Source: CAYXFD01 sp964464175 (lineage in GTDB: Bacteria; Cloacimonadota; Cloacimonadia; Cloacimonadales; JAJBBL01). From it: DNA of 64,000 nucleotides. The stretch lies in assembly GCA_964464175.1 (NCBI GenBank), contig CAYXFD010000005.1:1-64000 (forward strand), written 5' to 3'. A model generated the notes under the pieces. It saw nothing but the letters and a program-made list of their open reading frames with translations, was not told the DNA's origin and did no database searches. The position numbers and the translations under genes are program-made. Shown piece after piece: positions 8,696-18,041 of the stretch (positions within the stretch are counted from its first letter, which is position 1; each line of letters begins with the position of its first letter).

Positions 8696-9555
8696 TGAAA
8701 ATTGCTATTGCCAGCGGTAAAGGTGGAACCGGCAAAACTACCTTAGCAGTAAATCTTGCTTCTTATGCCGCCCAGAGAGCGAAAGTTCTCTTAGCTGATC
8801 TTGATGTCGAGGAACCGAATAGCGGTATTTTTATCGCAGGTCATCTTCTGACAGAAAAGACTATCTTCAGTATGGTTCCGGTCTGGCAGCAAGAGAACTG
8901 CCTGATGTGCGGCAGATGTACAAAACTATGCCGGTTCAATGCTCTTCTCCAACTGGGAGAAAAGATAATCGTTATGCCTCAACTCTGTCATTCCTGCTAT
9001 GCCTGCAGTGAACTTTGTCCTGCTTCTGCTTTACCTATGGAGGGGAAACCGCTTGGTATTCTGCGGCACCTTAAAAGCAGGGATCTCGATTTCATCGAGA
9101 GTAAGTTGTTTATCGGAATCGAGCAGGCAGTTCCTCTCATTTCCCAGACTCTGGAATACATGTCAGGCAACCTGTCTGATCATGAACTGGAATTATGGGA
9201 TTCACCTCCCGGAACTTCCTGTCCTGTTATAACCGTTACCAACGCCGCAGATTTTGTCTTATTAGTTACAGAACCGACGCCGTTTGGTCTTTACGATCTG
9301 AATTTGACTGTAGAGACAATGGAGCAGTTGGGTAAACCTTTTGCCGTCATTGTTAACAGACTCGGAATAGGTAATGATGAAGTCTTTAAGTATTGCAGCA
9401 AGAGGAATATTTCTGTCTGGACTACATTTCCTGATAAGCGTTATATTGCAGAATTGTATTCAAGGGGTGAACTAATCTATCCTGAGGTTCCCGAGTTTCG
9501 TCAAAGTTTGGATACAATACTAACAAATCTTGATAAGATCAGGGAGCAGTTATGA
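8695..9555 (+). CDS. MinD-family ATPase with inserted 2[4Fe-4S] ferredoxin domain (first copy)
   Basis: 286 residues. A deviant Walker A motif (SGKGGTGKTT, residues 7-16, with signature lysine K9) marks the MinD/ParA/Mrp class. Two four-cysteine motifs are inserted after it: 69, 72, 75, 79 and 98, 101, 104, 108. The DSPPG motif near 165 is the Walker B/switch region. Such proteins come in pairs in anaerobes and in the Desulfovibrio Orp complex. The role is not firmly known; cluster assembly or ATP-driven electron or metal transfer is inferred. It overlaps both neighbours by 1 and 4 bases. Confidence 0.93.
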   Translation: MKIAIASGKGGTGKTTLAVNLASYAAQRAKVLLADLDVEEPNSGIFIAGHLLTEKTIFSMVPVWQQENCLMCGRCTKLCRFNALLQLGEKIIVMPQLCHSCYACSELCPASALPMEGKPLGILRHLKSRDLDFIESKLFIGIEQAVPLISQTLEYMSGNLSDHELELWDSPPGTSCPVITVTNAADFVLLVTEPTPFGLYDLNLTVETMEQLGKPFAVIVNRLGIGNDEVFKYCSKRNISVWTTFPDKRYIAELYSRGELIYPEVPEFRQSLDTILTNLDKIREQL

Positions 9556-10430
9556 GAGAGATAGTAATCCTTTCCGGTAAAGGTGGAACAGGAAAGACCT
9601 CGGTGGCAGGCTCTCTCGCCCTGGTTGCCGGGAAAACAGCTGTAATTGCCGATTGTGATGTTGATGCTGCCGATTTACATCTGATTCTGAAACCGGAAAG
9701 AGTAAAAGAAGAAGATTTCTACAGCGGTTATATAGCAGAGATCGACTTCCAAAAATGTTCAAACTGCGGTAGATGCCTGGAGGTTTGCCGATTCGGCGCA
9801 GTTCAAAAAAAGAAGGATCAGTACTATATCGACCCGGTTAAATGCGAAGGCTGCGGGTACTGCTCCTATATCTGTCCCCGGGGATCTATTGGAATGTCAG
9901 AGCAAAAAGTGGGGAAACTGTATCATTCTCACATCCGCACCGGCTCACTTATGATCCATGCCAGCCTGGGGATCGGTGCCGACAATTCGGGTAAACTTGT
10001 AGCCAGAGTTAAGAAAGATGCTCAAACCACGGCAGAGCAGAATGGATATAAATACATCATTGTTGATGGCTCTCCGGGAATAGGATGTCCGGTGATTTCT
10101 TCTCTTTCCGGAGCTGATTTTGTGCTGTTAATAACGGAGCCGACCCGCTCTGCTCTGCACGACCTGAAAAGAGTCTGGGAACTGAGTCAAAGATTTCATC
10201 TGCCGGCAGGATGTATAATAAACAAAGCAGATCTGAATGCCGAAATCAGGGCTGAGATCGAGGTTTTTTTACAGAGAAACAAGATTCTACATCTGGCTTC
10301 TCTCCCTTATGACAACGACTTTCAGAGGGCTATTACGGAAGGTGTGAGTTTGGTAGAATATAATTCCTCAAAATGGAGTTCCTGTTTTCAAGCCATCTGG
10401 CAAGAATTATCACAAACAAAGGAGAACTAA
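9552..10430 (+). CDS. MinD-family ATPase with inserted 2[4Fe-4S] ferredoxin domain (second copy)
   Basis: 292 residues, paralogous to the preceding gene: deviant Walker A at 8-17 and eight ferredoxin cysteines at exactly the same positions (69, 72, 75, 79, 98, 101, 104, 108). The DGSPGIGCPV motif near 174 corresponds to DSPPG of the first copy. The start overlaps the previous stop (ATGA), and the next gene starts in its stop. The pair probably forms a heterodimer, as MinD-family ATPases dimerise on ATP binding (inference). Confidence 0.93.
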   Translation: MREIVILSGKGGTGKTSVAGSLALVAGKTAVIADCDVDAADLHLILKPERVKEEDFYSGYIAEIDFQKCSNCGRCLEVCRFGAVQKKKDQYYIDPVKCEGCGYCSYICPRGSIGMSEQKVGKLYHSHIRTGSLMIHASLGIGADNSGKLVARVKKDAQTTAEQNGYKYIIVDGSPGIGCPVISSLSGADFVLLITEPTRSALHDLKRVWELSQRFHLPAGCIINKADLNAEIRAEIEVFLQRNKILHLASLPYDNDFQRAITEGVSLVEYNSSKWSSCFQAIWQELSQTKEN

Positions 10431-10777
10431 TGAAAATCGCTTTTACAAGTAAAGGAAAAGGTTGGGATGACATGATCGACCCACGATTTGGCAGAACAGA
10501 TTTTCTGCTGATCTGGGATGAAGAAAAGGAAGAACTGACCGCTTTTGACAACCGAAACATCAATTCCGTTGCCCACGGAGCAGGACCTCAGACAGCTCAA
10601 AAACTATCAGAGTTCGGAGCGCAGGTCTTGATTACCGGTAACGGACCGGGCGGTAACGCTCTGAATATCCTCTCGCGAATGGATGTAACGATCTATTTCG
10701 GAGCAGGTTCAATGACAATCAGTCAGGCTTATGATGCTTATAAGAATAACCAATTACAAGGAGGTAACAATGCCTAA
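10430..10777 (+). CDS. NifX/Orp-like cofactor-binding protein (second copy)
   Basis: 115 residues from ATG 10430; AAAGGAG lies 5 bases upstream and the start overlaps the preceding stop. An upstream in-frame ATG (10373) lies inside the ATPase gene and is rejected. MKIAFTSKGKGWDDMIDPRFGR is typical of the family, as are the HGAGPQTAQ segment and the GxGPGGNA loop. Of the two NifX-like proteins here, this is the closer in motif to the Orp/MTH1175 type. Likely a metal-cluster carrier for the two ferredoxin ATPases. Confidence 0.9.
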   Translation: MKIAFTSKGKGWDDMIDPRFGRTDFLLIWDEEKEELTAFDNRNINSVAHGAGPQTAQKLSEFGAQVLITGNGPGGNALNILSRMDVTIYFGAGSMTISQAYDAYKNNQLQGGNNA

Positions 10778-11063
10778 TTATGATGGAACAGGACCGTTTG
10801 GTGATGGTCGTCCCGGCAGGGGTCTCGGTCCCTGCGGAAGAACTGACTCTGTTTATGGATATGGTGGAGGACGGCGAGGCCGCTTCTTTCCCCGTATGAA
10901 TTGCTTTAGAAATATCTACGAGATCGTCAGACCTCTGTTTACAAATGATAGCAGATACAATGAGAATTTCGATAAATCAAGCTTAGAAGCACGAAAACGT
11001 GCTTTGGAAAATGAACTCGGTATGATCAATGATCAACTTAAAGGAACCGACAAAGAGAAATAA
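10770..11063 (+). CDS. DUF5320-type small protein
   Basis: 97 residues from ATG 10770, with AAGGAGG 7 bases upstream; the longer frame from 10731 overlaps the NifX gene. The N-terminus is glycine-rich (MPNYDGTGPFGDGRPGRGLG, with C22 next), the family signature. The C-terminus (about 68-95) is a charged helix with heptad-like leucines, probably a short coiled coil. Proteins of this type are nearly always neighbours of NifX-like and MinD-like genes; the function is unknown. Confidence 0.85.
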   Translation: MPNYDGTGPFGDGRPGRGLGPCGRTDSVYGYGGGRRGRFFPRMNCFRNIYEIVRPLFTNDSRYNENFDKSSLEARKRALENELGMINDQLKGTDKEK

Positions 11064-11065
11064 CT

Positions 11066-11902
11066 ATGAACGAAACCGATCAAAAAGAAGCTCAAATCAA
11101 GGCTAATCTGTCCCGGATTAAACACCGGATTATGGTTATGAGTGGTAAAGGTGGTGTCGGCAAGAGTTTTGTCGCTGTAAATCTGGCTTATGGTTTGGCT
11201 TTGCAAGGGAAAACTGTCGGTCTTTTAGATGCTGATATTCACGGACCTTCGGTAGCCAAATTAACGCATATCGAAGGAAGATCAATTCAGGCTCATCCTC
11301 AAACCGGGATGCCTATGCCAATAAAGGTATTTTCCAACCTCTATGTTCTAACTGTTGCTTCTCTGCTGGGTTCAGAAAATAATGCTCTTATCTGGCGTGG
11401 TCCTTTGAAAATGGCATTGCTGAAACAATTCTTCAGCGATTTTCAATGGGAAGAACTCGACTATTTAATCGTTGATTGTCCCCCCGGAACCGGGGATGAG
11501 CCTCTCAGCATCAAGCAGATCCTTGGGTATCTTGATGGAGCGGTTATCGTGACAACGCCACAGGATATTGCTATCCTTGATGTCAGGAAGTCGGTTGATT
11601 TTGCTCATAAGCTGGAGCTTCCGATACTTGGTGTAATAGAGAACATGAAGCTATTCCGTTGTCCTCATTGCCAGGAAACGACCGATATCTTCAAAGGAGA
11701 GCAACTCGATAAAATGCTGTTGGAAAACGATCTTGATCTACTGGCAGAACTGGAAATTGATCCGCTCATCGTACAATCTTCAGACGAAGGGAAACCATAC
11801 ATATATTACTACAACAAACAGCCTGCTGCCCATAAGCTGCAGGATGCCGTAGAAAGAATTATCGAAAAGGTCGAAGGAGAAAGCAAGCATCAGACCAGAT
11901 AA
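11066..11902 (+). CDS. Mrp/NBP35-family ATP-binding iron-sulfur carrier
   Basis: 278 residues. Deviant Walker A (SGKGGVGKS, 26-34), the DADIHGPS switch, the DCPPGTGDEP motif and a C199-P-H-C202 pair identify an Mrp/ApbC-type ATPase. These hold a [4Fe-4S] cluster at the dimer interface and pass it to target enzymes. Residues 1-20 are a short helix, not the DUF59 domain of longer Mrp forms. It ends the seven-gene operon. The many iron-sulfur enzymes nearby (hydrogenase) are plausible clients. Confidence 0.93.
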   Translation: MNETDQKEAQIKANLSRIKHRIMVMSGKGGVGKSFVAVNLAYGLALQGKTVGLLDADIHGPSVAKLTHIEGRSIQAHPQTGMPMPIKVFSNLYVLTVASLLGSENNALIWRGPLKMALLKQFFSDFQWEELDYLIVDCPPGTGDEPLSIKQILGYLDGAVIVTTPQDIAILDVRKSVDFAHKLELPILGVIENMKLFRCPHCQETTDIFKGEQLDKMLLENDLDLLAELEIDPLIVQSSDEGKPYIYYYNKQPAAHKLQDAVERIIEKVEGESKHQTR

Positions 11903-12022
11903 AACAGCTTTTCTTCCGAAACAGTTATAACAGGTGTATCAGCTATAACTTGTGGCTAATAGTCTTTCTGTCTGGTGCTTTTCTCTTGCCCCGGGCAGAA
12001 TTCTATATAGGAACCGTTTTAG

Positions 12023-12045
12023 TAATCTTGCTTCCTGGAAGATTA
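12023..12045. terminator. Possible bidirectional terminator
   Basis: TAATCTT and AAGATTA flank a 9-base loop between two convergent genes. The stem is AT-rich; only a loose T-rich stretch follows on the plus strand (TGTTGTTTTACTT). Modest support. Confidence 0.35.
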
Positions 12046-12054
12046 GCTGTTGTT

Positions 12055-12615
12055 TTACTTCAGGGAGACCTTAAACTGAACTTGCACGCCGTATAAGCTG
12101 TAAGTCGTGATCCTGACATTCTCATAGAGCAGATCTTTATGTTCAATCAATACCAGATCTCGATCAAAGGCAGTAAAAATTGTTCTGTCATAGAAAACTA
12201 TCTTTATCTCCACCTTTTCTTCTAATTCGAGATTGAGAGGAAACAGAAAGCTATAGCTGACGGTTTCGTCTCCTTCGATCTTGGCAGAGAATTGTTCGAC
12301 CTTGCCGATTCTCTGGAATTCTCCGTCGAAATAGATCTCGGCAAAATATCCAACCCTCTGAATCCGGTTAAAATAGTCTTGATAAACGAGCTGGATCTCT
12401 TCTTCATCGAGAAAGAAGTCTTTATTGAGATCACAGGCAGCAATAACATCCGAACTCCACCAGTAATCCCATTTCCAGCCAACCCTGAAACCGCTGATAT
12501 AGTTATCGTTTAATTCTATCTCCAGGGATGGTTCGATAAACAGGTGAGGATGACTGTTCAGGTTCAGAGCAAAAAACATTAGTAAGATCAGTAGAGAAAA
12601 CTTGTAAAATTTCAA
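12055..12615 (-). CDS. DUF1007-family periplasmic protein
   Basis: 186 residues from a TTG at 12615. This start is supported by AGGGAG 6 bases upstream and by a 4-base TTGA overlap with the stop of the exporter gene. A signal peptide (1-22, ending LNSHP) precedes a conserved HPH motif, then the DUF1007 beta-rich domain. The HPH near the mature N-terminus could bind metal. DUF1007 proteins regularly accompany NicO/RcnA-type exporters, as here. The longer open frame to 12951 is read through the exporter gene and is not used. Confidence 0.85.
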   Translation of the reverse strand: MKFYKFSLLILLMFFALNLNSHPHLFIEPSLEIELNDNYISGFRVGWKWDYWWSSDVIAACDLNKDFFLDEEEIQLVYQDYFNRIQRVGYFAEIYFDGEFQRIGKVEQFSAKIEGDETVSYSFLFPLNLELEEKVEIKIVFYDRTIFTAFDRDLVLIEHKDLLYENVRITTYSLYGVQVQFKVSLK

Positions 12616-13400
12616 AACGGACTCCCTGACGAGATGATAAAAAAAGATGAGACCATACTTAGACCGAGGATAATGACAAACAATATTGAGAGATATTCGA
12701 TAATCTTTGAGACCAGTTCTGTCTTGTTGAAAACTTTTTCCGAGGCTTTTAAAATTCCTGTTCTGGAAAGAATGCTGATCAGTCCAACAGAAGAAAGGAC
12801 GGTAAACATTCCCAGCGATATACTGAAAACGGAGATCAAACCTACATGTACTGCTCCGTGAGCAATGGTCAGCATCATTATCATCGACGAGACAGGACAG
12901 GGAATAATACCGGCAGAGATTGCCACCAAAACAAAATTTCGCTTTTCCCATTTCTTTTCTCCCTCTCCTTTCTTTCGGGAGAAGATCTTCAGTCCCAGGA
13001 AAAGAAGTCCAATGAGAGTTATCATTATACCGCTGGAGAAAATGAAGTAACTCTGTAACTGTATCCGGAACATTCCCTTTATCCCGGTTAGCACATAGAA
13101 TAAGAGAAAAGCCAGAATAATCGCTGCCCCGGTATGTATAAGGGAAACGAGGGCACTTAAGAGGAGAGATTTACTCAGCTTATGTTCTTCTTTGAGGAAG
13201 TAGGAAGCAATTAGAGCTTTGCCGTGTCCGGGACCTATCGAATGCAGAATACCGTAGATAAAGGAAATTCCGAACAAAACCAGCAGGGTGGTTAGAGAGA
13301 AATCCGAAACAATCTCTCTTAAGGTAGTATTGATAATCTGGTCAAAATGCCTGAGAAGATCAACAAATCTTTCCCCTAAGGTCGTAGTTGTTACAGTCAA
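12612..13400 (-). CDS. NicO/RcnA-type nickel-cobalt transporter
   Basis: 262 residues with about six membrane helices. Family motifs are present: HSIGPGHGKA in helix 2, HTGAA near 90, and IIPCPVSS before helix 5. A basic, charged cytosolic loop (about 143-158, RKKGEGEKKWEKR) replaces the His-rich loop of E. coli RcnA. The start is TTG with AAGGAG 6 bases upstream. Export of Ni or Co is the known function of RcnA; in this family import or another metal is possible. A [NiFe] hydrogenase is encoded 15 kb away, so nickel balance is relevant. Confidence 0.87.
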   Translation of the reverse strand: MTVTTTTLGERFVDLLRHFDQIINTTLREIVSDFSLTTLLVLFGISFIYGILHSIGPGHGKALIASYFLKEEHKLSKSLLLSALVSLIHTGAAIILAFLLFYVLTGIKGMFRIQLQSYFIFSSGIMITLIGLLFLGLKIFSRKKGEGEKKWEKRNFVLVAISAGIIPCPVSSMIMMLTIAHGAVHVGLISVFSISLGMFTVLSSVGLISILSRTGILKASEKVFNKTELVSKIIEYLSILFVIILGLSMVSSFFIISSGSPF

Positions 13401-13456
13401 TTGTTCTCCTTGTTTCTATCAGGCTCTGCTCAAAGCCGGCTAGAGTGTTACATTGT

Positions 13457-14749
13457 TCAGGAAAGCACCAGCTTGAGTTTCTCAAAAAAACCGGGGAATG
13501 ATTTGGTAACCGGTTTCGTGGAATCAAGCTGCAATTTCTTAAATACAAGTGTTAGGATAGAGAGAGCCATTACCAGCCGGTGATCCTCATGAGTATTGAG
13601 TTCTTCTGCTGCTACTGTCACCCTCAGCGGTTCAATGTATAAAGTCTCATTCTCATATTTGATTTCTGCTCCGATCTTTCTTAATTCTGTTACCAAGGCA
13701 GAAATCCTGTCAGATTCTTTGCAGCGGAGATGACTGATGTTCCTTATCTTCGTAGGATTAGCGGCGAAGAGGGCGAGTACGGTCAAGGTCGGCACCTGAT
13801 CCGGCATATCCTTCATATCAACCTCAATACCGTTAAGCTGAGCTGCTTTAACAGTGATACTTTGTTTTCTCGCTTTCCGGTCTCCGGAGTCAATTCTGAC
13901 TTCTGCTCCCATTTTCTGCAACAGTTTCAAAAAGCTGAAATCGGGTTGCCTGGAAGTCAAGAACTCTGTCTCTATCCCGACGTATTCTCTGCTCAAAGCT
14001 CCGATTGCCCAGAAATAACAGGCAGAAGAGAAATCTTCCTCAATCCTGAATTCTTTAACGGATGTGTATCCCGGAAAATGTGATTCCCGGGGAGAAAGAT
14101 GCAGTATGTTCCTCTCCTTTCTGACCTTCATCCCGAAAGACTTCATAACTGTCCAAGTCAATTCCAGATAAGAGGTAGAGACCAGATTATCAGGTAATTC
14201 AACTCTTAACCCTTTTTTGTATAGAGGTGCTGAAAGAAGTATCCCGCTGAGGAATTGACTGCTTAAGCCTGCGTATTTATTGCTAAGTTTTTGGGTCGCC
14301 TGATTAAACTCCAATGACCCGGAACCTTTTACAAGCAACCGGTTTCCCTCCAGAATGATATTCCCTCCCATGGAGTTGATGATCTCGATCATTGGTTCAA
14401 GAGGTCGCTTCGCAAGCTGAGTACTGAAAGAGATATCTCCCACAAAGCTTTCCTCAGCGGCAAGTCTAAAGGCAAGAAACCTGAGTGCTGCTGCAGAATC
14501 CTTAATATAGAGGGAAGCTTGCCGATTTATCTTTTCCGGAGGAGTAAGCAGGAGTGTATTGCTTTCTCGGGAAGTCATAAAACCGAGTTCCTGCAACGCT
14601 TCCTGCAGAGTGAGGCAATCATTGCATTGAGGGAAATTGATCAGTTTCAGGGGTTCTCTGAGAAGAGTAGCAATGATCAAGCTTCGGATAGCGATAGACT
14701 TTGATCCGGGCAGGGAAATAATTCCCTGCCCGTTTATTTTATAATTCAT
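13457..14749 (-). CDS. aroA: 3-phosphoshikimate 1-carboxyvinyltransferase (EPSP synthase)
   Basis: 430 residues, the usual length. It joins shikimate-3-phosphate and PEP in aromatic amino-acid synthesis. LPGSKS (14-19), the DMPDQVPTL metal-independent acid region (D about 315), RCKESDR and HEDHR motifs are present. The normally GN(A/S)GTA-type loop reads KDSAAALRF near 84, a divergent form. The gene lies between ileS and the exporter and is probably co-transcribed with ileS (92-base gap). Confidence 0.95.
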   Translation of the reverse strand: MNYKINGQGIISLPGSKSIAIRSLIIATLLREPLKLINFPQCNDCLTLQEALQELGFMTSRESNTLLLTPPEKINRQASLYIKDSAAALRFLAFRLAAEESFVGDISFSTQLAKRPLEPMIEIINSMGGNIILEGNRLLVKGSGSLEFNQATQKLSNKYAGLSSQFLSGILLSAPLYKKGLRVELPDNLVSTSYLELTWTVMKSFGMKVRKERNILHLSPRESHFPGYTSVKEFRIEEDFSSACYFWAIGALSREYVGIETEFLTSRQPDFSFLKLLQKMGAEVRIDSGDRKARKQSITVKAAQLNGIEVDMKDMPDQVPTLTVLALFAANPTKIRNISHLRCKESDRISALVTELRKIGAEIKYENETLYIEPLRVTVAAEELNTHEDHRLVMALSILTLVFKKLQLDSTKPVTKSFPGFFEKLKLVLS

Positions 14750-14841
14750 CAGTAGTTAACCGTTTGAACCGTCACTCAATAGGTATTCGATTTTTTTTTC
14801 AGTTTGCTGAGTGAGAATAGGATAAAACCATCCCGGTCAAT

Positions 14842-17800
14842 CTATTTCCCGGTTTTAGATATACCTATATATGCTTCCTTTCCGTTGATATCAATCTTTT
14901 TCATCTCCGGTAAAGGTTCCGGTAACCGCTTTATCGTTAGAGTGAGGGTTTCATTCTTGATATAATCGGCAAACTCTTCAAAAACCTCCGCTAATTCCTT
15001 GTCGCTGGAATAATGAACCTCGATATTATCCATGATCTCAAAATCGAGCTCTTTTCTGGTATATTGAATTTTATTAACCAGTTCGCGGGCAAAGCCTTCT
15101 TTGATCAACTCCGGAGTAAGCCTGATATCAAGGACTACGAACTTATCTTTTTCCGTTTCCATGATAAACCCATCTCTGTTTTCGTAGGTTATGATCAAGT
15201 CATCTTTATCGATCTTAAAGGTATTCCCCTCGGTTGAGATGTAATAAGGTTCTCCTTTATTCAGATTTGCAACTATCCTATTAGCATCGGCATCTTCCAG
15301 AATTGCGGATATCTGTTTCATGAACTTACCGTGTTTCGGCCCTAAGGTCTTGAAATTAGGTTTGACGATGTAATCAACCAATTGATCCTTATCATCTATT
15401 GTGAGGATCTCCTTGACATTGATCTCTTCTTTGATCAGACCTGCCATTTTCTCCGCCGTCTCCTTAAACTCGTGCGGGATATAAAGAGCTTGTAAGGTCT
15501 GACGGACCTTGATCTGGCAATCGTTTCTGGCGGTTCTGCCCAGAGAGACGAGTTCGATGATCGTACCCATCTCTTCTTCCAGTTTCTTATCGATATAATC
15601 GGGATTTGCTACAGGATAATCAGTGAGATGTACGCTCTCCTTTTTGGTCAGATTGGTATAGATCTCTTCTGCCAGAAAAGGGGCAAAGGGAGCTATTAAT
15701 TTGCTCACATTGACCATCACGTAGTAAAGCGTCTTATAGGCATCCTCTTTATCTTTGGTTAGAGTCATTGCCCAGTAACGTCTTCTTGCCCGGCGGACAT
15801 ACCAGTTACTTAACTCATCGAGAATGAAGTCCTGGATCAACCGTACTGAGCGGGTTAGTTCATAACGTTCATTGTAGTAATTTATCTCCGTAACCAGCGA
15901 ATTAAAACGTGATACGATCCACCTGTCCAGTTCAGTTGTAAACTGAGCCGGATCGATCTGCTCTTCACTGGTCTCATACTCATCAATATTGGCATAAGTC
16001 GCGTAGAAAGAATAGACGTTTTTCAGGGTGCCGATCATCTTATTAACTACCTCTTCCACCCCTTTGGGATCAAATTTTGTCGGTACCCAGGGGGGACTGA
16101 CAGCTAAGAGATACCATCTGATCGCGTCTGCTCCGTATTTCAGCATTAACTCCACCGGATCAACGCTATTCCCTCTGCTCTTGCTCATCTTCTGTCCGTT
16201 CTTGTCGAGGATCAGATCATTAACCAGAACACTCTTAAAAGAAGAACGGCCTTTCAGCATGGTAGAGATCGCCAGCATAGTGTAGAACCAGCCTCTGGTC
16301 TGATCAATCCCTTCCGAGATAAAATCGGCGGGGAAAAGTTCTTTTTCGAATTCCTCTTCCCTCTCAAAGGGATAATGCCACTGAGCAAAGGGCATAGCCC
16401 CACTGTCGAACCAGCAGTCAATAACTTCTGGCGTCCGGGTCATCAGACCCTGACAGTGTGGACAGGTTAAAACAATTTCATCGATATAGGGCCGATGTAA
16501 TTCGATATCTCCGGGAACCGGTTCACCTGTTTTTTTCTTTCCGCTTTTCATCAGTTCTGCAATGGAACCGATCGATTGTTTGTATTCACAATCTGCACAG
16601 ATCCAGATATTTAAGGGGGTACCCCAGAAACGATTACGGCTCACTGCCCAGTCAACGTTATTCTCAAGCCATTCACCAAACCGCTTCTCCCCGACAAAGG
16701 GGGGATACCACTTGATCTTACGGTTCTCTTCCAGTAACAGCTCCTTGAAGTCACTCGTGCGGATATACCAGGAAGAGCGGGCAAAATAGATGAGAGGAGA
16801 ATCACAACGCCAGCAGAAGGGGTAACTGTGAATAATCTGGGCTCTCTTATAGAGCAGGTTTCTCTCTTTCAGATTGCGAATGATCCCCTTATCGGCATCC
16901 TTAACAAACATTCCAGCCCAATCGGTGATCTCGGAAGTGAATTTACCCAGTTCATCGACAGGCTGCAGGAAAGGAAGCTCATATCTGAGTCCGGTATTGT
17001 AGTCATCCTGACCAAAAGCCGGAGCGGTATGGACTACCCCTGTGCCGTCTTCCGTTGTGACATAATCTGCGGTAGCAATGTAGAATGCCTTCTCTTCAGG
17101 TTCAATGAAGGGAAAGAGTTGTTCATATTCCAGGTCTGCCAGTTCCTCTCCTTTCATCTCGTTAAGTATCTCGTAATCACCTTCGATGACTGAGAGACAA
17201 TCTTTAGCCAGATAAAGGAATTCATCCTGGTGTTTGATCTTGACGTAGAGCTCTGAGGGATTAACAACCAGAGCTACATTAGAGATCAAGGTCCAGGGAG
17301 TTGTTGTCCAGGCTAAATAATAGGTGTCCTTTTCATCTTTCGCTCGGAATTTGACAAAAACAGAAGGATCTTCCGTATCCCTGTAACCCTGGGCTACTTC
17401 ATGACTGGAGAGAGGGGTTTCACAGCTTGGACAATACGGCACGATCTTATGTCCCTGATAGATGATTCCTTTGTTCCAGAACTGGCTGAGAATCCACCAA
17501 ACAGACTCAATATATTCGTTTTTGAGAGTAATATAGGGATTATCAAGATCTATCCAGTAACCCATCATCTCGGTCATCTGCCGCCATTCTTTTTCATAAT
17601 TAAAGACAGATTCTTTACATTTCCGGCAGAATTTTTCGACACCGTACTTTTCAATGGCATTTTTATCATTCAAGCCGAGTTGTTTCTCCACTTCTATCTC
17701 TACCGGCAAACCGTGTGTATCCCATCCGGCTTTACGTTTGACCTCATAACCCTTCATCGTTTTGTAACGGCAGACCGTATCTTTTATAGCCCGGGAGATA

Positions 17801-17976
17801 ACGTGATGGATACCCGGTCTTCCATTAGCTGTAGGGGGACCTTCATAAAAAACAAATTTCGGGGCATTTTCCCTGAAAGTCATACTATCCAGAACAACCC
17901 CTTTTTCCTGCCAGTATTCTCTGATCCGCTTCTCGAAATCGCTGCTCTTTTCCTTCATATCAATAAGTTTATACAT
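14842..17976 (-). CDS. ileS: Isoleucyl-tRNA synthetase, long (eukaryotic-like) clade
   Basis: 1044 residues, charging tRNA-Ile. The HIGH-equivalent is PGIHH (54-58), and KMSKS is at 596-600. GWDTHGLPVE is intact, an editing CP1 domain is present, and the zinc-type CPSC and CPHC pairs are seen. The C-terminal anticodon-binding region is complete. Length and motifs fit the IleS2 clade found in eukaryotes and some bacteria, members of which tolerate mupirocin. An AGGAG site lies 10 bases before the ATG. No T-box fits into the 65-base upstream gap. Confidence 0.96.
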   Translation of the reverse strand: MYKLIDMKEKSSDFEKRIREYWQEKGVVLDSMTFRENAPKFVFYEGPPTANGRPGIHHVISRAIKDTVCRYKTMKGYEVKRKAGWDTHGLPVEIEVEKQLGLNDKNAIEKYGVEKFCRKCKESVFNYEKEWRQMTEMMGYWIDLDNPYITLKNEYIESVWWILSQFWNKGIIYQGHKIVPYCPSCETPLSSHEVAQGYRDTEDPSVFVKFRAKDEKDTYYLAWTTTPWTLISNVALVVNPSELYVKIKHQDEFLYLAKDCLSVIEGDYEILNEMKGEELADLEYEQLFPFIEPEEKAFYIATADYVTTEDGTGVVHTAPAFGQDDYNTGLRYELPFLQPVDELGKFTSEITDWAGMFVKDADKGIIRNLKERNLLYKRAQIIHSYPFCWRCDSPLIYFARSSWYIRTSDFKELLLEENRKIKWYPPFVGEKRFGEWLENNVDWAVSRNRFWGTPLNIWICADCEYKQSIGSIAELMKSGKKKTGEPVPGDIELHRPYIDEIVLTCPHCQGLMTRTPEVIDCWFDSGAMPFAQWHYPFEREEEFEKELFPADFISEGIDQTRGWFYTMLAISTMLKGRSSFKSVLVNDLILDKNGQKMSKSRGNSVDPVELMLKYGADAIRWYLLAVSPPWVPTKFDPKGVEEVVNKMIGTLKNVYSFYATYANIDEYETSEEQIDPAQFTTELDRWIVSRFNSLVTEINYYNERYELTRSVRLIQDFILDELSNWYVRRARRRYWAMTLTKDKEDAYKTLYYVMVNVSKLIAPFAPFLAEEIYTNLTKKESVHLTDYPVANPDYIDKKLEEEMGTIIELVSLGRTARNDCQIKVRQTLQALYIPHEFKETAEKMAGLIKEEINVKEILTIDDKDQLVDYIVKPNFKTLGPKHGKFMKQISAILEDADANRIVANLNKGEPYYISTEGNTFKIDKDDLIITYENRDGFIMETEKDKFVVLDIRLTPELIKEGFARELVNKIQYTRKELDFEIMDNIEVHYSSDKELAEVFEEFADYIKNETLTLTIKRLPEPLPEMKKIDINGKEAYIGISKTGK

Positions 17977-18041
17977 TATATTGTTCTCCTAAAAACCTCT
18001 CAATAGTCAAATTATCTAATAAATAAAAATGGGTAGTTCTC

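Noticed and set aside
8357..10777. Nitrogenase cofactor genes
   Set aside because: NifX-like domains are present but no nifHDK or nifENB is; context fits the Orp-like cluster.
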